NCBI RefSeq assembly: GCF_910592395.1
Contig: NC_088322.1
Span: forward strand, 12,769,431-12,833,430
DNA length: 64,000 bases
DNA from: Lineus longissimus
Taxonomy: Eukaryota; Nemertea; Pilidiophora; Heteronemertea; Lineidae
Direction of reading: 5' to 3'
Positions 32,849 to 46,882 of this stretch are shown here, one piece after another. Each line of letters opens with the position of its first letter. The stretch's first letter is position 1. A program made the translations under genes and the position numbers. Under the pieces are notes generated by a model. The model was not told the origin of the DNA, did not search any database, and worked only from the letters and a program-made list of their open reading frames with translations.

Positions 32849-35800
32849 GCTTTTGTTTCTCATCATCCATAATTTCATATTTAAAGACATCTTCGATACT
32901 GAAGACTACTGAGCAGATAAAAAAATTTAAACAAGAGGATGATATTTATTTGAAGCAACTGGGATAAAATGTCATTAGATAACTAACATCGCAGTAAATT
33001 ATGATGTTGTCAATGATGACAACGATTTCTTTTAAAGTTTAGTATAGTCTTTAAGATCATTGCTTATTGAAGCGTGTTTGTTTTGTGATTTGAAGGATTT
33101 CTCATTGTTCACTCCAATTAGTACATTCAGTACACCAAGGTGCTGTAATGACAAAGTTAAAGTTATAGCCTGTTCAAGGCAGAGGGCTCCAAATATACAT
33201 TCTGAGAGCTCTTTTCGGGCACTCTCTAGAATTATGAAAAAGGGTGACTGAACGCACTTTAACTTTCAATTGAACTGTGTGATTGATGATTGTGCTGTGA
33301 TTATGCACATGAGACAGTTTTCATCCCTTTCCTATCATCCAGATGTGACTTCAGATTACGCATGCAGTTAAGCCATACATGTTTTTGATAACTATTTCAA
33401 AAAGTTAGTTCCATTAGTGGTGCCTTTGTGTGACTGACGTATCTATTTAAAAATCATCTTTGTGGCGTATGTGTTTCTTAGATCTTTATATATTTATTCT
33501 TTTGGTGCTGGGAACATATAACATTTATGAAGGTTCCTTTAAAAAGCTGTTTTAATCATTTATGTATCATGCAAATATGGAAAGGTAAACGGTCTTGGTT
33601 TGTCTCTGAAGCCCAAGGTACTGGTTGTATTTCTTTGGAGTTTGGGCACTCCGTCTCACGCGATCATTTATATTAAACTAAGGATAATGCGAAGCGATGG
33701 CATAAAAAACATGTGTCTGTGATCTTTTGTAATAGGTACACAAGTTAATGCTAAAGCATCAGGTATCAGTGGATACGTTTTATTTTGGATGTGTGTTGTA
33801 ATGCTTTTCTGCAGAGGCAGTTTAATGGTATTCTGTGAAGTTAATTCATTTCCGATTCATACTTACAGGCACCGTTCTTGAGCTGTTTATTCTTAATTCT
33901 TATTCGTAATTTTCTCTCTTCTCCTCTATCACGAACCTTTAGGTTATCTCAGTGTTTTTGCGCTGGTTAGGTTGCTACAATCTGGCTCCTTTTAATGAGC
34001 CAAGTTAAGAATGTAATGTTCAATCACCATCTTTGAGCACATATTTTTTGACTGATCCGTTTACTATACTAACTACATTGACCTTGAACGTGTTAAAGAA
34101 AAATATCCTTCAATAGACGAAGTGCATAAACCTTGATAGTTCAAGATGGTTGAACCGATGTATGCTCAGTATCTGGCTGTTCTTAGGATGTCTATATTCA
34201 GTGGTGACTTTGCTGGTGCAGGTGATCAGTCAATGCACCGTAATGGCCTGTTCATAATGACTAGCTACCAGAATAGATTGGGTACAAGTCGTGTCCAATA
34301 CGACCCTTAGTCGATTACGGTGGCCGCAAAGTGTCGTGGAAGGCAATCCAGTGGCTGTAAGGAGTGTTTGTGCCGCGATTTGTATCGACTCGGCTTTCCT
34401 TGCTTGAAATGTTTTGTTACTGTGTGTTTTACACTAGACTAAACCTGGTTGTCAGAAGGTATATATCATGTCAGCTTGTATCAACACGCTGATATGTGGT
34501 TTCATGTACGTCAGTGCACATTAAACATGCCAACATGATGCTACAAGCTTAATAATATGCTGTCTAACAACTGCGTTCTAACAGCAGAGATCGGGAGGGG
34601 TCGGGGACAAAGCTTCACATCGAGAGCAACAAATTTGTGTTTTTAAAGCAGACAAATCTGTTTCTCAGGTCACCTTAGGGCTAAAAATTCTTCGGTTATT
34701 GGGCGTGGCACCCAGAAAAATTGGTTCTCCGGTGAAGCGCTTATGTGTCCAATAAAACCATGCGCATGAAATCCCATTGTTTACATATTTCCAGCTTGTC
34801 AGGTTCTCGCTTAACGTGTAAATAACACCTGTACATTGCTATTGTCTTCGTCGTACACATGGCTGCGTAATTTATTGTTAAAGTTTCTAGTTTCTCCCAT
34901 GTCCAGGGGACAGAATTGTTCATCCGCTTCTGTGAGGCATGCCAGCTCAGACTATCGTCGTATGATTCTGATGTTTCACGTACTTAATAATAACTTGTAA
35001 AAGAGTACATATTTGGGGGGGGGGGCATAGATGTCCGTTTCCGGCAATTTTTCAATAAGATGTGCTTAACATCTTTTTATAGCTGTATAATTATGATTGT
35101 ACAAAATTTACCTAAATGCTGAAGACGGTTTAGAAATAGTATTGTTCTGCCTGTTATTCGGTCCTCTTTGACATTGTAGGTGGCTTGATAATAAAAAGTC
35201 ATCTTCAAAACATTTGTTTCCAAAATCTAATATTTAATGCAGCTATTTTTCGTGAGATTAATGCCTTGCGCATGCCTCCACTGACATTAAAGTAGTGAAA
35301 ATGAAATGGTCACGAACTTGGCCTGGTACAGTGACATGATCGACGGTATCAGAATGATCCATTTGATAAAAGCAGAACAGCGTTATTATTTTGATGAGCG
35401 AACGATAAAAAAATGTGGGTGTTGATATTATTAGTGACTTTCCCACATCAATTATGAGCTACGATTACGATTTGGAAATTCTTTGTACTCATGCACGGAT
35501 ACAAATAATTCATCTTCGTTATCATCATTCGTGAGTGATGCGGACCCTGGCTATTGTGAACAAGCCTGTATGCCTATCACTTGTTGTAGTCGCTTAACGA
35601 GTTTCCGTCTCGTGATAAACCGATAAATTGCTCCATCAATCATTGCTACCTCAATTCCTCTGACCGAGTGATGAAATGACCATTCACTTGCTGCGATAAG
35701 TGACACAGCTTAATTATAACTGATGTAGTATTTATTGATTTATGCTTAATTGCTGATTATAAAAGCAGGCAATGTTGCCGAGGGATCTGTTTGGAATATC

Positions 35801-35985
35801 CACGAGATCATTAACTGGGCCGAGGGGAGAAACGGTATTTTTTCCAATCGACAGGACGGTTCGAAAAGGTATTTGGTTTAGTAGCAAAGTCAGAACTGGG
35901 TACTTTTACTATTTCAGTGGCCAAGTCATACAGCATCCAGGCCTTTCAATTACATGGAGACCTCTACACCCTGTATTTGTTTAGC
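32849..35985. other. Non-coding stretch, nothing recognised
   Basis: No exon or RNA gene was identified. An 11-nt G run lies at 35015-35025. Open frames here are short and featureless. Confidence 0.45.
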
Positions 35986-35988
35986 CTA

Positions 35989-36270
35989 TTTTGGGGACAT
36001 GTTTTTTTTTTGCTTTTTAGCTTAATTTGGGGACATTTCGTCGTGCCAATTTGCCTGAACATCGACGTCCTTATTGACTGACATTGTCACATGCACCTGA
36101 AAACTCATAATTTTAAGATGAAAAGTATCAAATTAGGCCATTTAGGATGAGATTTGGTCATTTAAGGTGTCAAAAAACGTTTCAGGGGGTCAAATTACCC
36201 CTTAAAAAAAAAAAATGTTTTTTTTCCAATTTGCGGACATTTTTTCAGGGCCTAATTTGGGGACATGCCA
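35989..36270. repeat. Short interspersed motif cluster (TTGGGGACAT)
   Basis: TTGGGGACAT occurs at 35991-36000, 36027-36036 and 36257-36266, with a variant TTGCGGACAT ending at 36240. The last three are preceded by AAT. The intervening sequence is not clearly repeated. It probably derives from a degenerate dispersed repeat of unknown family. Confidence 0.5.
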
Positions 36271-36488
36271 AATTTCCTACACCGTATAGCGCTGTGAAAA
36301 TGATGTAATCGAAAGGCCTAGCATCTCCGTGGCTTCTAATGTAATAGGTCGTCGTTTGAATTAGGGACAAGGCAATGAATTCATTCATTCATAGACCACA
36401 TATGCTCACCTTTTGCATTTGAATCAAAGCGATTCATTATGAATGAGCACTCCAATCATATAAAGGCGCCTTCACCATCGGCCCAAGG

Positions 36489-36624
36489 ATGCCAAACATT
36501 CCAATCAAGCAGCAGTTTCTGACAGCATGTCGGCAAAACCTCACACGAGCTGTTAAGTCGATTGTTGAACTTGAAAGCAGCGGGAGATTGAATTTGAAAT
36601 GTGTTGAATGGGAAGGATTTTCTT
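36489..36624 (+). CDS. Candidate first coding exon, unidentified (ankyrin-like?)
   Basis: An ATG in a good context (AAGGATGCC) opens a frame encoding MPNIPIKQQFLTACRQNLTR and continuing with AVKSIVELESSGRLNLK, then CVEWEGFS. It runs into CTT/GTAAGC, a good 5' splice donor, at the end of codon 45 plus one base (phase 1). The pattern 'ACR..LT.AVKSIVELESSGRLNLK...WEGFS' loosely recalls the start of an ankyrin-repeat stretch (helix pair, then a turn before a following LH motif). This is resemblance only. A TATAAAGG lies about 30 bp upstream of the ATG, too close to act as this gene's TATA box unless the leader is extremely short. No following exon was found. Confidence 0.35.
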
Positions 36625-39192
36625 GTAAGCTTACAATTTTGATTCTGCTGAACTGTAGAACTCGACAAGGTTGCAAAGAGCTTAGTATTATTTCTGTGAG
36701 TCCTCAAAGTACTCCATGACACTGCTGGGAAAAAAGGAACCAAAGTAGATTGAACAGAACATGGAGAAGGACTGCGCTGACATTGAAAGGCAGGCAGTTC
36801 AAAAGACGAATTGACATGAGGTGCACCAGGTAGGGCTGCCTAGCTCAGACTAGGCGAGCTTGAGAGACCATGCTCTCTGTTGATCTATGAGTCAATCATG
36901 ACTATTCTTTTAATGGTGTTCAAAAGGCTGACACGTCGATTCGTGGATGGCATTCGGTGATGTGTTCTGCATCGTATCAAACACATCTTAAAACACAAAT
37001 CTTAGCCGATATCAGCTAAAAGACACCATTGAATCATTCAGATAATTGGGCCTTCCATCCTCCAGTCTTTCAAAAGGCCAGTATCACTTACTTGGTAAGC
37101 ATTAAATGCTCAATGTCTGACAAAACAATTTATTTGCGACTGTTTAATCTCAAGATTACTGCTGTCAAAACCATTTATTTACGACTGTTTAGTCTTAAGA
37201 TTGCTGCTGTTTTATCAAATCGTTTACTTCATTTATTTATGGACAAATCATGACTAACACACCAAAAGAAAGGGTGTAACACCATTAAGAATTTTTTTTT
37301 TCATGTACAGATATGTAATGAGGTATCTTCCGGTAACTGCTATATCGACTGACGGTCTCTTCGCCTGCGTTTGCAAGTGGTGATTTGGTGTCTCTGGTGC
37401 TCATGTGGGAACGTGATGCTGAAAAACAGATTACACGTTCTAATGAACTGCGTGCGGAGTTACACGGCAATTTGTATCAAACAGCTTCTCCAAAACATGG
37501 CGTACACTCCCTAAATGATCGGAGAAGCCTAACTGATGCAACCCAGGAAATGGGAAGCGTTTTTTGAATGATTGCCTGGTAATATTGAGTCTAAATTTGT
37601 GGTTCATTTTGTCGAATTGAAAACCGTGATGGATTGTTATAGCCATACAGTGACGACGATTACTGTAATTTAAATTTTTCTTCCGACGTGTGCTAAAATT
37701 GTGTTGGCGAAGTGTTTTTCAATACTAAGGCAGAGCCGTTTACCAAAGTGCTGTTAAATGGTTCGAAATTAAATCTCACACAAATCTTCAGGGAGTTTTG
37801 TACGCAAATCCCGTCACATCAGTGTGCTGCCTCAGATACGCAACCATATGCCATCTTCTCACAATAGTCGACACAGTGCGTTAATATGATTTGCGTTCAT
37901 AATAATCTATCATTATATAGATTGTCACATCTTCATCAGAAGACTCGCAGCATCCTGGCAGAGATAGGCCACGAACCAATTAATCCTAAGCTGATGCGAA
38001 CAGTATCACCGACGATGTCTTGATTTGGCGAATTCCTCCGCACGTTTTCTGTATCTTCTCCCAACAGCTGGGCAGAACAAATTGATTTGCGTTTTTACAC
38101 AGGTTTATCATTACATCCATCAACTCTGGCCGGAGGGCCCGTCCCGCGTGCACTTAGAGGGAGCGAGGCCCGTGCCCGTGCGAGACCGGTGACCGGGAAT
38201 GGAACTCAGTTGGAGCCATAGTTACTTTTGATAGGAACAGAAAAGAAAAATGTTATGGACAAAACCAGATTTTGCCAGTGTAACATTTCGCTCCTCTCTG
38301 GCGAATAGAGACTCGAGTCGCATGTAGGAAAAAATGAATGAACGTAATGTAAAAAAGAAAATTCTCATGATTTGTTTTAAAACGAAATATTGCAGTTCAT
38401 TCTGCATATATTGTCATTCATTAATCATTTCAAATATGCCTGTGCAAATTGAGCTAAAAAAACCAATCACAAATGTACTGTTTCAGCCAATGACCTCCTC
38501 TTTGCCACTGAGAGCAGGTCACATAACCAAACGTCGCGATAAAGGTGACACTGTGGTCGTTTGAGAGCACTTTTGTAAAGACAGCTCTGATTCGTTGCAG
38601 AATGTAATCAAGGAGGCGATTGGTCAGTTTGATTTGTAATGATGGATACTACTAATGGATGAGAAAACAATAACATAAGATTGGATCTGCATTACCTGTG
38701 GCGATTTACATGTGGTTATACCTTCGTTTTTATTCCGGTGTGGTGATTATTCGCAAATTGCTGGTCTCATGTTGTTCGATAAATCACAATTTTTTTTATT
38801 GTGGATGATGGTAATCAATGCCACAGGTGGCAAGGAACAGAAAGAGAGTAATCGCAATGAGACACGAAGACTGGAACGGGGTGACTGAAAAAGAGAGCAA
38901 ACCGACATTTCCGACATGTCTGATGCTTGTGATCGGGATGGCTCTGGACTAAAGACGACTGCTCAGTCATGACTTTTACACCAAGAACAAACATTTTTGT
39001 GAATTCATTTACCGCACTCATTTTTTTCCCCGATTGTTTTATTTACATCATTGATAAGTAGGCACGATTTCATTCCCGCAGAACCAACATTTGTTTAACT
39101 CATTGACGCATCCACATTAAGTTGATGTTATTCAAACAATAGAATACATGCCATATCGTCTGTCAGAAGTTGTGTAATCAAAGGCGACTTCT
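36625..39192. other. Non-coding stretch, nothing recognised
   Basis: Only short open frames occur. A small internal direct repeat ('ttta.ttgcgactgttta.tct' type) lies at about 37125-37205. A GC-rich patch at 38130-38205 has no gene features. A short inverted repeat GCCTAG...CTAGGC lies near 36838-36855. Confidence 0.4.
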
Positions 39193-39686
39193 TCAAGCTT
39201 ACCCTACATATTTATGCATCTTCTCTACTACAGTGTGGGTGACACGGTCTTGAAAATTCTTTTTGATAATTTGTGTCAATTTTACTCTATTGGGGGCTCC
39301 TTGATAACGGCGTCTATCGAAGTGTTTTGAATAGTCAGGTGAACCCCCCCCCCCCTCAAGCTAACCCTACATATTTATGCATCTTCTCTACTACAGTGTG
39401 GGTGACACGATCTCGAAATTTCTTTTTTTGATAATTTGTGTCAATTTTACTCTATTGGGGGCTCCTTGATAACGGCGTCTATCGAAGTGTTTTGAATAGT
39501 CAGGTAACCCCCCCCCCCCCCCCCCCTCAAGCTAACCCTACATATTTATGCATCTTCTCTACTACAGTGTGGGTGACACGATCTCGAAATTTCTTTTTTT
39601 GATAATTTGTGTCAATTTTACTCTATTGGGGGCTCCTTGATAACGGCGTCTATCGAAGTGTTTTGAATAGTCAGGTGAAACCCCCC
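39193..39686. repeat. Minisatellite, three copies of a 160-171 bp unit with C-runs
   Basis: Units start (TCAAGCT) at 39193, 39356 and 39527, giving periods of 163 and 171 bp; the last unit ends near 39686. Each contains 'accctacatatttatgcatc', 'agtgtgggtgacacg' and 'ggctccttgataacggcgtc', and ends in a C-run of 12, 19 and 6 C respectively. Copies 2 and 3 share 'gatctcgaaatttc', where copy 1 reads 'ggtcttgaaaattc'. The last duplication was therefore the 2-to-3 step, and the C-run length is the fastest changing part. Confidence 0.95.
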
Positions 39687-42600
39687 ACTGATTTGTTGCA
39701 TCAACATCTATACCAGCATTTATACCTGTCGGTATATATCGTATATAAATTGTAAATAATTTAATAATACTCGATATTTTACACCGACGCTGCATTTTAG
39801 ACTAAAGCAATTGAAGCCATACCAGTAGCTACAATAAACAACTAGGATTTTTTGTCCCACTCTCGCCCCGAATCCACTATAGTTTGCCCTCTTTGTTCGT
39901 TTTGAAATGACCATCGCGGGTAAAAAAGAGATCGTGGGGGGGGGGGGGGGGGTCGTGGTTTGTGGGAGGTGATAAGACGCTGAATTCAAATGTACCTCAC
40001 GTAAAACAAAACATGGGCTGTGGCAACGACGTCAATTTACCGCCAATATGTTGATTTATGTCGTGACGACATTTCTAATCTCACCAGACGAATCTTAGCT
40101 CACAATTTCCCTGTAAATTGGTAACTTATTGCAACCAATTACAAGAAATACCGCCTGTCGTAAAATGAGCCTGTCAATTTGGCAAATATTTACACATGAG
40201 AGCAATGTTCGAGACTGGCAAACGGGATGAGGTTGGTTGCCATCAATAAGGTCCTCTTGCTTAAATTTTAGAAAGTCCTGGGTCGGACGGTAACAAGTCT
40301 AGGCAGCTATTATGCAACTAACGCTGGGAGCACGCGGTATGCTAGGTTCATTCTATGTTGTTGGCGTCATTAGCGCAGTGCCGTTTATGTCTATGATGAG
40401 AGAATGCTATACAACAATTTTGTTGTTTTCCTTTCCTGATTTGAAAAACCTCCGCGACAAGATCGCGCTGGCATTTACCTCTATGTGCTCCATGTTTATG
40501 GGTCATTGAGCACGACGCGCAAAGGTGATTTATGTTTTTGTTTCCAAGCATTTATTGGCCATCTTCATCGGCGATGATTGTGATTGATTGCAACAACAAT
40601 TGAATGTGTGAAATGTTCGGCAAACGAATAACTTGTGATGATGACTTTAAAGAATGGGAGTAAACCCACTGGTGCCACTATAAAGAGAAGTGACTGGCCA
40701 TATAAAAATATTGTTTGTAACTACAAAACTAGTTTTTCATTTCTTTTAGACGACTCCCCTCAACTTCTCACATGTTACTTACAAGTACATGTATGTCTCT
40801 TCTGCAATAACACTTATTGGGTTCTATATTTTGAATAAATTGATTGAAAAAATCCCTTATCGCACTTGTCGTACTAGAAGGTAAATACAAATTAATACGG
40901 GCCTATACTTAGCAAAGATTGAACTTGTTGTCATCAACGTGATCGGTACCAATCCATTATTTAGGTTCGTCGCAGTTTAAATGTGAACCCTACATATCGG
41001 AGCGGTCCATTTGCCGATTAAGTGCTAAACGCGAACAACAAGAAAACAGCCTACAGCTTACCTGTATCATCATTCCTGTTATTTGGACGATTTATCTTGT
41101 TGAAAGATACATACGGATGGTTTAACGCCCTCAGCGGAATCGGTATGAAAGGTGGTGGGGCCTGAGGGTTGCATAGATAGGAGACATGTACTACCGCAGG
41201 TCAATCAACGATAATTGCATTCAGCTGGGCGTGAGGATGTTTTCTGGCCGAGTTCAAGAATTCTCTTGGTGTGTATCTGAAGCTATCTGATCCTAGTCCA
41301 GTGTACCTGATTAGCTATAACCCATAACGTGGCTCCTCTGGTGTGGGTTTGTCAGTAAGAAATATCAGGTCAACATCGTTCTAGGTCACCGTGTTAGTAA
41401 TGCATCAATGAATAGAGTTGTTCAATTTGGGTTGAACTGAATCTTAAAGAAGCTGTACTTGAAATAATGACGTGGCAATGCTTTAGTTGAATTTTGAAAA
41501 ACTTGACATCTCATGTGTTTCAACCGATTGTTGCATTCAGGACAGGTTATTTGATGAAGGAATTATTCATGTCTCAAGTAAGTGCTTGTCAAGTTACCAT
41601 CTATTGGCCATTCCTTTGACGAGATGTAACAGTACACCTCAGTGGACCATAATGTATCGCCGTATATCGCCTTTATGGTGACTGGATCCTGTTAAGGTAT
41701 CCATTTACCTGGTCATTAGATGAAAGGAATCCGACCCGTTGTCTGAGCTGTTGAAAGCAGGTGTTATTGACCTAGGCTTATACGATAGATTTTCTGTCAC
41801 TCTTGTTAACCGGGGTCAAATCTTGTCTAGTCATCAGAAATATCGCTATCCAAGCCAAGGTAGTTTGTCGTTAGTACTCTAAGGTTTGTCTTAAATACCT
41901 CTGCGAGCTGTATGGAAAGCACCATGGCCATGTCTAAGATTTGAATAAATCAGTTCAGATTTAAACTTCGTAGGTTGGACCACCTTATACAAAAACAATT
42001 ACCAAATTGACAGCGCAAAATAACACATGACTATATATTGTCTGTCTTATGCGCCACTTAGCCAGTACGTTCCTTGATACCATCTATTAAAAATACTTGT
42101 TAGGCTTAGCAGCGGTAGAGAAGCGTCTTCTGTTTAGTGATCAGGTCGTTTTGCCCAGAAGCGAAGGTAACAAAACGGTAAACATGGGGATTATGCATAA
42201 GTAACTGATATCAAGATTGAGCCCTGATGATGTTTGGTTAGACAGTGTGATTGATACGGCTGTGTCAATAAGGTATAAAGTATCGTGATGAATTATGAAA
42301 TAAACAGGGCCGACTCGATATAAAACTCACCTTCTATTAGTACATGTTGACAAAATGGGGCTTTTGCGAATTTTGTTAATTTTTCCTTTCAGATATATAT
42401 TTTTCTGAAACCTGGCAACAACTCCTTTGTATACGACGAATAGATATCAAGAAAAAAAATATGTATGAAACATTCTTCTCATGTGCTTTATATGACATTA
42501 TATGGGACTTCTATAATCGGACGAAAAGGGTCAGGATTAGGTTAAACTACGTAGCTGCAGGAAGTGTGTAGAACAAAGCCGATTACTCATCTCGTGTTTC

Positions 42601-44700
42601 CATCCAGTTGTGTCATTATGTTTAGGAGAGTAATACATCCTACACGCATCCTGTTGACACGCAGTAAGCCACTTGCAGGAAGTGATATGACTGAGAAACC
42701 ATGAGCTTGTTTTTAAACATGAGCTATCGATTAGCGCTAGCGTTAACAGGCAGATCTCGCAACACTTACGACGAAGGCGAAATATAAGTATTGTCCTCAG
42801 TCCTTTGTGAATTCATTTACATGATACTTGTCAATGGCTTTCATACGTAGTAGCTCGAGAAATCAGAGCACTTAAAAAACTTTTTCGATAAACAACATTT
42901 ACATACTCATAATTCGTCATTCGTAGCTCTCCCAACCTACTTATTTATACAAACTTCATGCTTTTGTCGTAGCCCTTCTTTCGTAAGGGTTGCGAAATGT
43001 GCCTATTATTTGGTTCACTGGCCTTCTGAAAAATACAGCTCAACTTAATTTTTCACTAGACATCCTAGCTTACCTGCCTTTATTGGTGCCCAGCTCCCTG
43101 AGCTGCCTTATAGTCTACAAGTGCAGTTAAAGCTTCTCGCTTGCATGGCGAAAAACCGAAACAGATTCATCATTTTTACACAGAAATCTATTGCACAGTA
43201 CCAATACAAAATTCTTACTTTTTGCGCCAACACGTAACAGCTGTAAATAGATATCATGCTTTATGGACGTCTGCCCGAATCGGAAGTCTCCATTGCATGT
43301 CGGACTTAAAGAAAACAGCCCTAAAGCTTGTTAAGTCTTTACTGAACACGTTGTGGTTTTTGTTGTTGCTATTCTTGACAAATAGGATTGTTTACCTTTT
43401 AGACGTTTCATTTATTTTAACCTTTATGATTATTTCCTGATTGATTTGTCTGTGTTGATGTGACCACGCGTCCCATGTAGTCGCCCACGTACAATCAAGA
43501 TTTTCTAACCCCGTCAGCCTTCTATATGCCAGATGAAAGATTCAGTTCAATGAGCTTTCTACCCAGTGGGGAAACAACGTGCACCCACCTACGGATAACC
43601 CTTAGATGGATTGGTTGACTGCCAGTCGTGTCTGTGACCACCCTCTTCTCAGACAATCGCGTGTAAGATTTACCGGACTTGAGCAATTTGATTTACGCTG
43701 TGTCATGTCTTTGTTGTATCGTAAGAAGCTTTTAATCACAAGTCGGATGCACTGAATATTCGAAGGCAAATGCGATTAGCGTGAGCGCACTATCTTCTAG
43801 CCAACTGATCTGTAGCCGTAGATAACGTGTTGCCTCTCGAATGTCTGTCCGTGATGTCGTGTTGGATTTGAACAAAGTCATTTGGCTTGTTTCGTCAAGA
43901 GAGTGATAAGGATGTTGCGTGGATATAGCTCAATCACTGCCATCATTGCTACTGTAAAGAAGCATTTCCGTGAGGTTTGCGTATCGCAATCACTTACATT
44001 TTGAATGGTATAAGCACAGGAAGTATGTTAGCCACAATAAAGGACCCTTCCCCTTCGCTGAATGCCGGAACCCATATCCAGAGGGCAAACAATTAACTTC
44101 ATCACAATGAGCTTTTAGGCTGGTAAACATCAAAGATGGTCCAATCCCAGAGACCATTCGGCTCATTTGCCGTGTTGTTATAGCTTCCACAGCTGCGGAG
44201 CAAAAATTGGTGCTCCAACAGCTAAACGATTCAAATCAGGAAGCAGGTCGTCAGTTTCAATTTAGAGGATGGGCTTGTTCTTTCAGGAGCTGAATCAAAC
44301 ACATTTGGCCAGCAGTTTTATTTAGAATGGTTCCGCCGGCTGCAAAAAAACAGGAATCGATGAACACAAACAAGTTTATCAACAAAAAAATGTTCTCGTA
44401 TTCATAATTCATTGGATACAAGGGCATTGTCAGTTCAAATTTATAATAACGTCCAAAGTGTTCTGGTTTGAAAAGGAAATGCGTGATTGAGATTCTGGTC
44501 TTGACTGTTCTAGGGCCGTAGGGAAGAGTCTTGGCTCCATAGTGTCAATAGTTATCCAGAAATTCAACTAAAGTGGGAGCGCGCCGGAACATGTTGGCTG
44601 CCCGGGGTTGCGTGTACTCTCACGAAGTCGATGTTGTTCTATTCTTACTTTTCTATGTTCCTACTTGCGAGCTGTTCTGCTCATATCTAAAGTGTCAAGT
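39687..44700. other. Non-coding stretch; one G homopolymer
   Basis: No exon was recognised. A run of 17 G lies at 39936-39952. The open frames at 40312-40509 and 43141-43440 have no domain features or splice support. Confidence 0.45.
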
Positions 44701-44780
44701 TGCAAATATTGTAGATGAACTCTGCAGGTTCTGCAGTGCAATACCTGCAGAACCTGCAGAGTTCATCTACAATATTTGCA
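44701..44780. repeat. Perfect palindromic hairpin (36-bp arms, 8-nt loop)
   Basis: The arms 44701-44736 and 44745-44780 are exact reverse complements around the loop TGCAATAC. The stem is rich in CTGCAG (PstI-like) words: each arm contains CTGCAGGTTCTGCAG or its complement. No target duplication is evident outside the arms. It could be a young foldback element, a snap-back replication product or a hairpin RNA source; the sequence alone does not decide. Confidence 0.95.
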
Positions 44781-46882
44781 TAAGCATTATTGATTCACCC
44801 CCATTGTTTTTATCACAATTACAGCTGTTAACAAAGGATTAATATCACTTTTTAACATCCTACAACTTTAGTCCAGTTTGCCAACACATCAGAAGAAACA
44901 AGGAAAAGTAAGATGAGATCTGCCACGCTGCAATAGAACAGACGGTTATCATCCACTGACCGTCGCTCTGCTGAATGTTCTGTGGTAGAGTACCTTCCAT
45001 GCTTTTACAAGTGTTGTCAGTGGGGTGTGTTTGTCATTCGACTCGGGAGGGTGGTCGGCGGGGGCGGCTATTGAGCTCTTTATTTCACGTGACTGTGGCC
45101 GCACTTTCGTTAAATGAGTATGATCTTTGATTATATAAAACTTTAGTTTTGGGTTTGTTCCTTTACGGACGTATTTTCCCTTGATATGTGTCAACTCTGA
45201 CGTTTACTATCTATAAAGAGATAAATAAAAATTTCCGCGCCGCTCTGATTTTATGAAAGGGTTCGGACAAAAAGCAAACCTTTATTTTTACTAGCACCGA
45301 ATTAATCTCCGGTGAAAAGGCATATATGGCCATTTAAACAGGTTTTTGTTGATTTCAACAATAAATCTAGGATCACGCATTCATTGCATTCAAACAGTGG
45401 CTGAAGCAGAAAACACTCTTTTTTTCCAACTACCATGTAATATGAGAGTCAGATGCATTGATTTGAATTGCTAACAAAACAGGAATTGAGTTGCTAAGCG
45501 CCTTACGTTCCAATCCAAACTAATGCACTAAGTCTGATTGTCTGGGGTTTATTTTCTAATGAATTCAATGATCTACCTTAGTTATTTTTTTGGCCTGCCA
45601 GTGTGAGGCAAGAATCATTTCAGCATACCATACAAACATAGTAAGAATGCCTTAGTGAAAATACCAGGTGCTTTTCCCCTCCCCTTGGAACACTGAGAAA
45701 TAATTTTTGTCGATGCCTCAGCAAGATCTGAAAAACGCATTCGGAACTACAGTGTAGTATCACTTTGACCCAGGTATCTTATCTTGTTTTCATATCAGTC
45801 GGCGTTGTTTCATTCAGAAATGTCCCTAATGTTGTCGAGTATCTTCGTGGGTAACATAAAACATCCCGATCGAATAGGTTTTATAAATACTTGCAAAATA
45901 ATCGACAGACAGGCCATTTTTTTTCTATTAAAAGCAAAACTACCCTGTTGTTTTTGATAACAAATAAAGTCTCATATGCGTCAAACCAAGATTGCAATCT
46001 TGATTATGCGTCCCCACTTTCAATATAAGTTTTTTGACACTGTATCTACAGCCTTTCTAGATATTAAATGTCGCAAATGCATAAGACCCAGGTAACTTTC
46101 CATATAAAACCCATCTTTCAATTGCCGTTTTTTTCGAAACCACTTAACGCTGAAAACTTCAGTGAAGAAGTTTCATCATTATCATCATTCTATTTTTCTA
46201 AGCGGCTTTAGACCCATCAGCGCGTCACACTAATGCGGCTTAAGTCAGTTTCTCGTCGATTTCTTTAATACACTTAGGCGTCTGAATGGGTACTAAGGAG
46301 TTACATCGAGTATCTCTCAAGAGTTACATCGAACACGTAATGCACTCCCATTATCGAAATGTCGCCGAGGGTTGAGTAGATATACCGGAAATGTCTGGAT
46401 AAGAGTGTTGTAGAGGATGGTGATATTAATATGTTAGAAATTGTATCACTGCATTGGGAGGCAGATTGATTTGTAGAGCAAAGACCTATTGCCAATTTTT
46501 TCCCCTGAAAATGCAATCTTTTATAATCATCAATCAGATGTATTCCCATGCCGTATTGTTGGAAATTCCTGTGGCATCTCCTAAACCGAATTTCACAATT
46601 GGGCGAGACATATCTGATTCAAATACAAGATAAAAATACTTTTAAAGATAAAATAACATTTTAAACGTTTTGTAATCGATATGATAGTGATTATAAACAG
46701 CACAATAATGAATGTCACTGTAAATATCGCGGAATTCGTAAAACATGCAAACCACCTGGCGTGAAGTCGTCCTCTGGGAAAATGGCGTCTTATCTAGAGT
46801 GATTTAAACCGTGTACCGTTCTAAAACTAAGTTGTTCTATATGCTCTATCGAAGTATGTGTGTTCTTATCATATAGAATGCA
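44781..46882. other. Non-coding stretch, nothing recognised
   Basis: AT-rich with short open frames only. No repeat or RNA gene was found. Confidence 0.45.
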
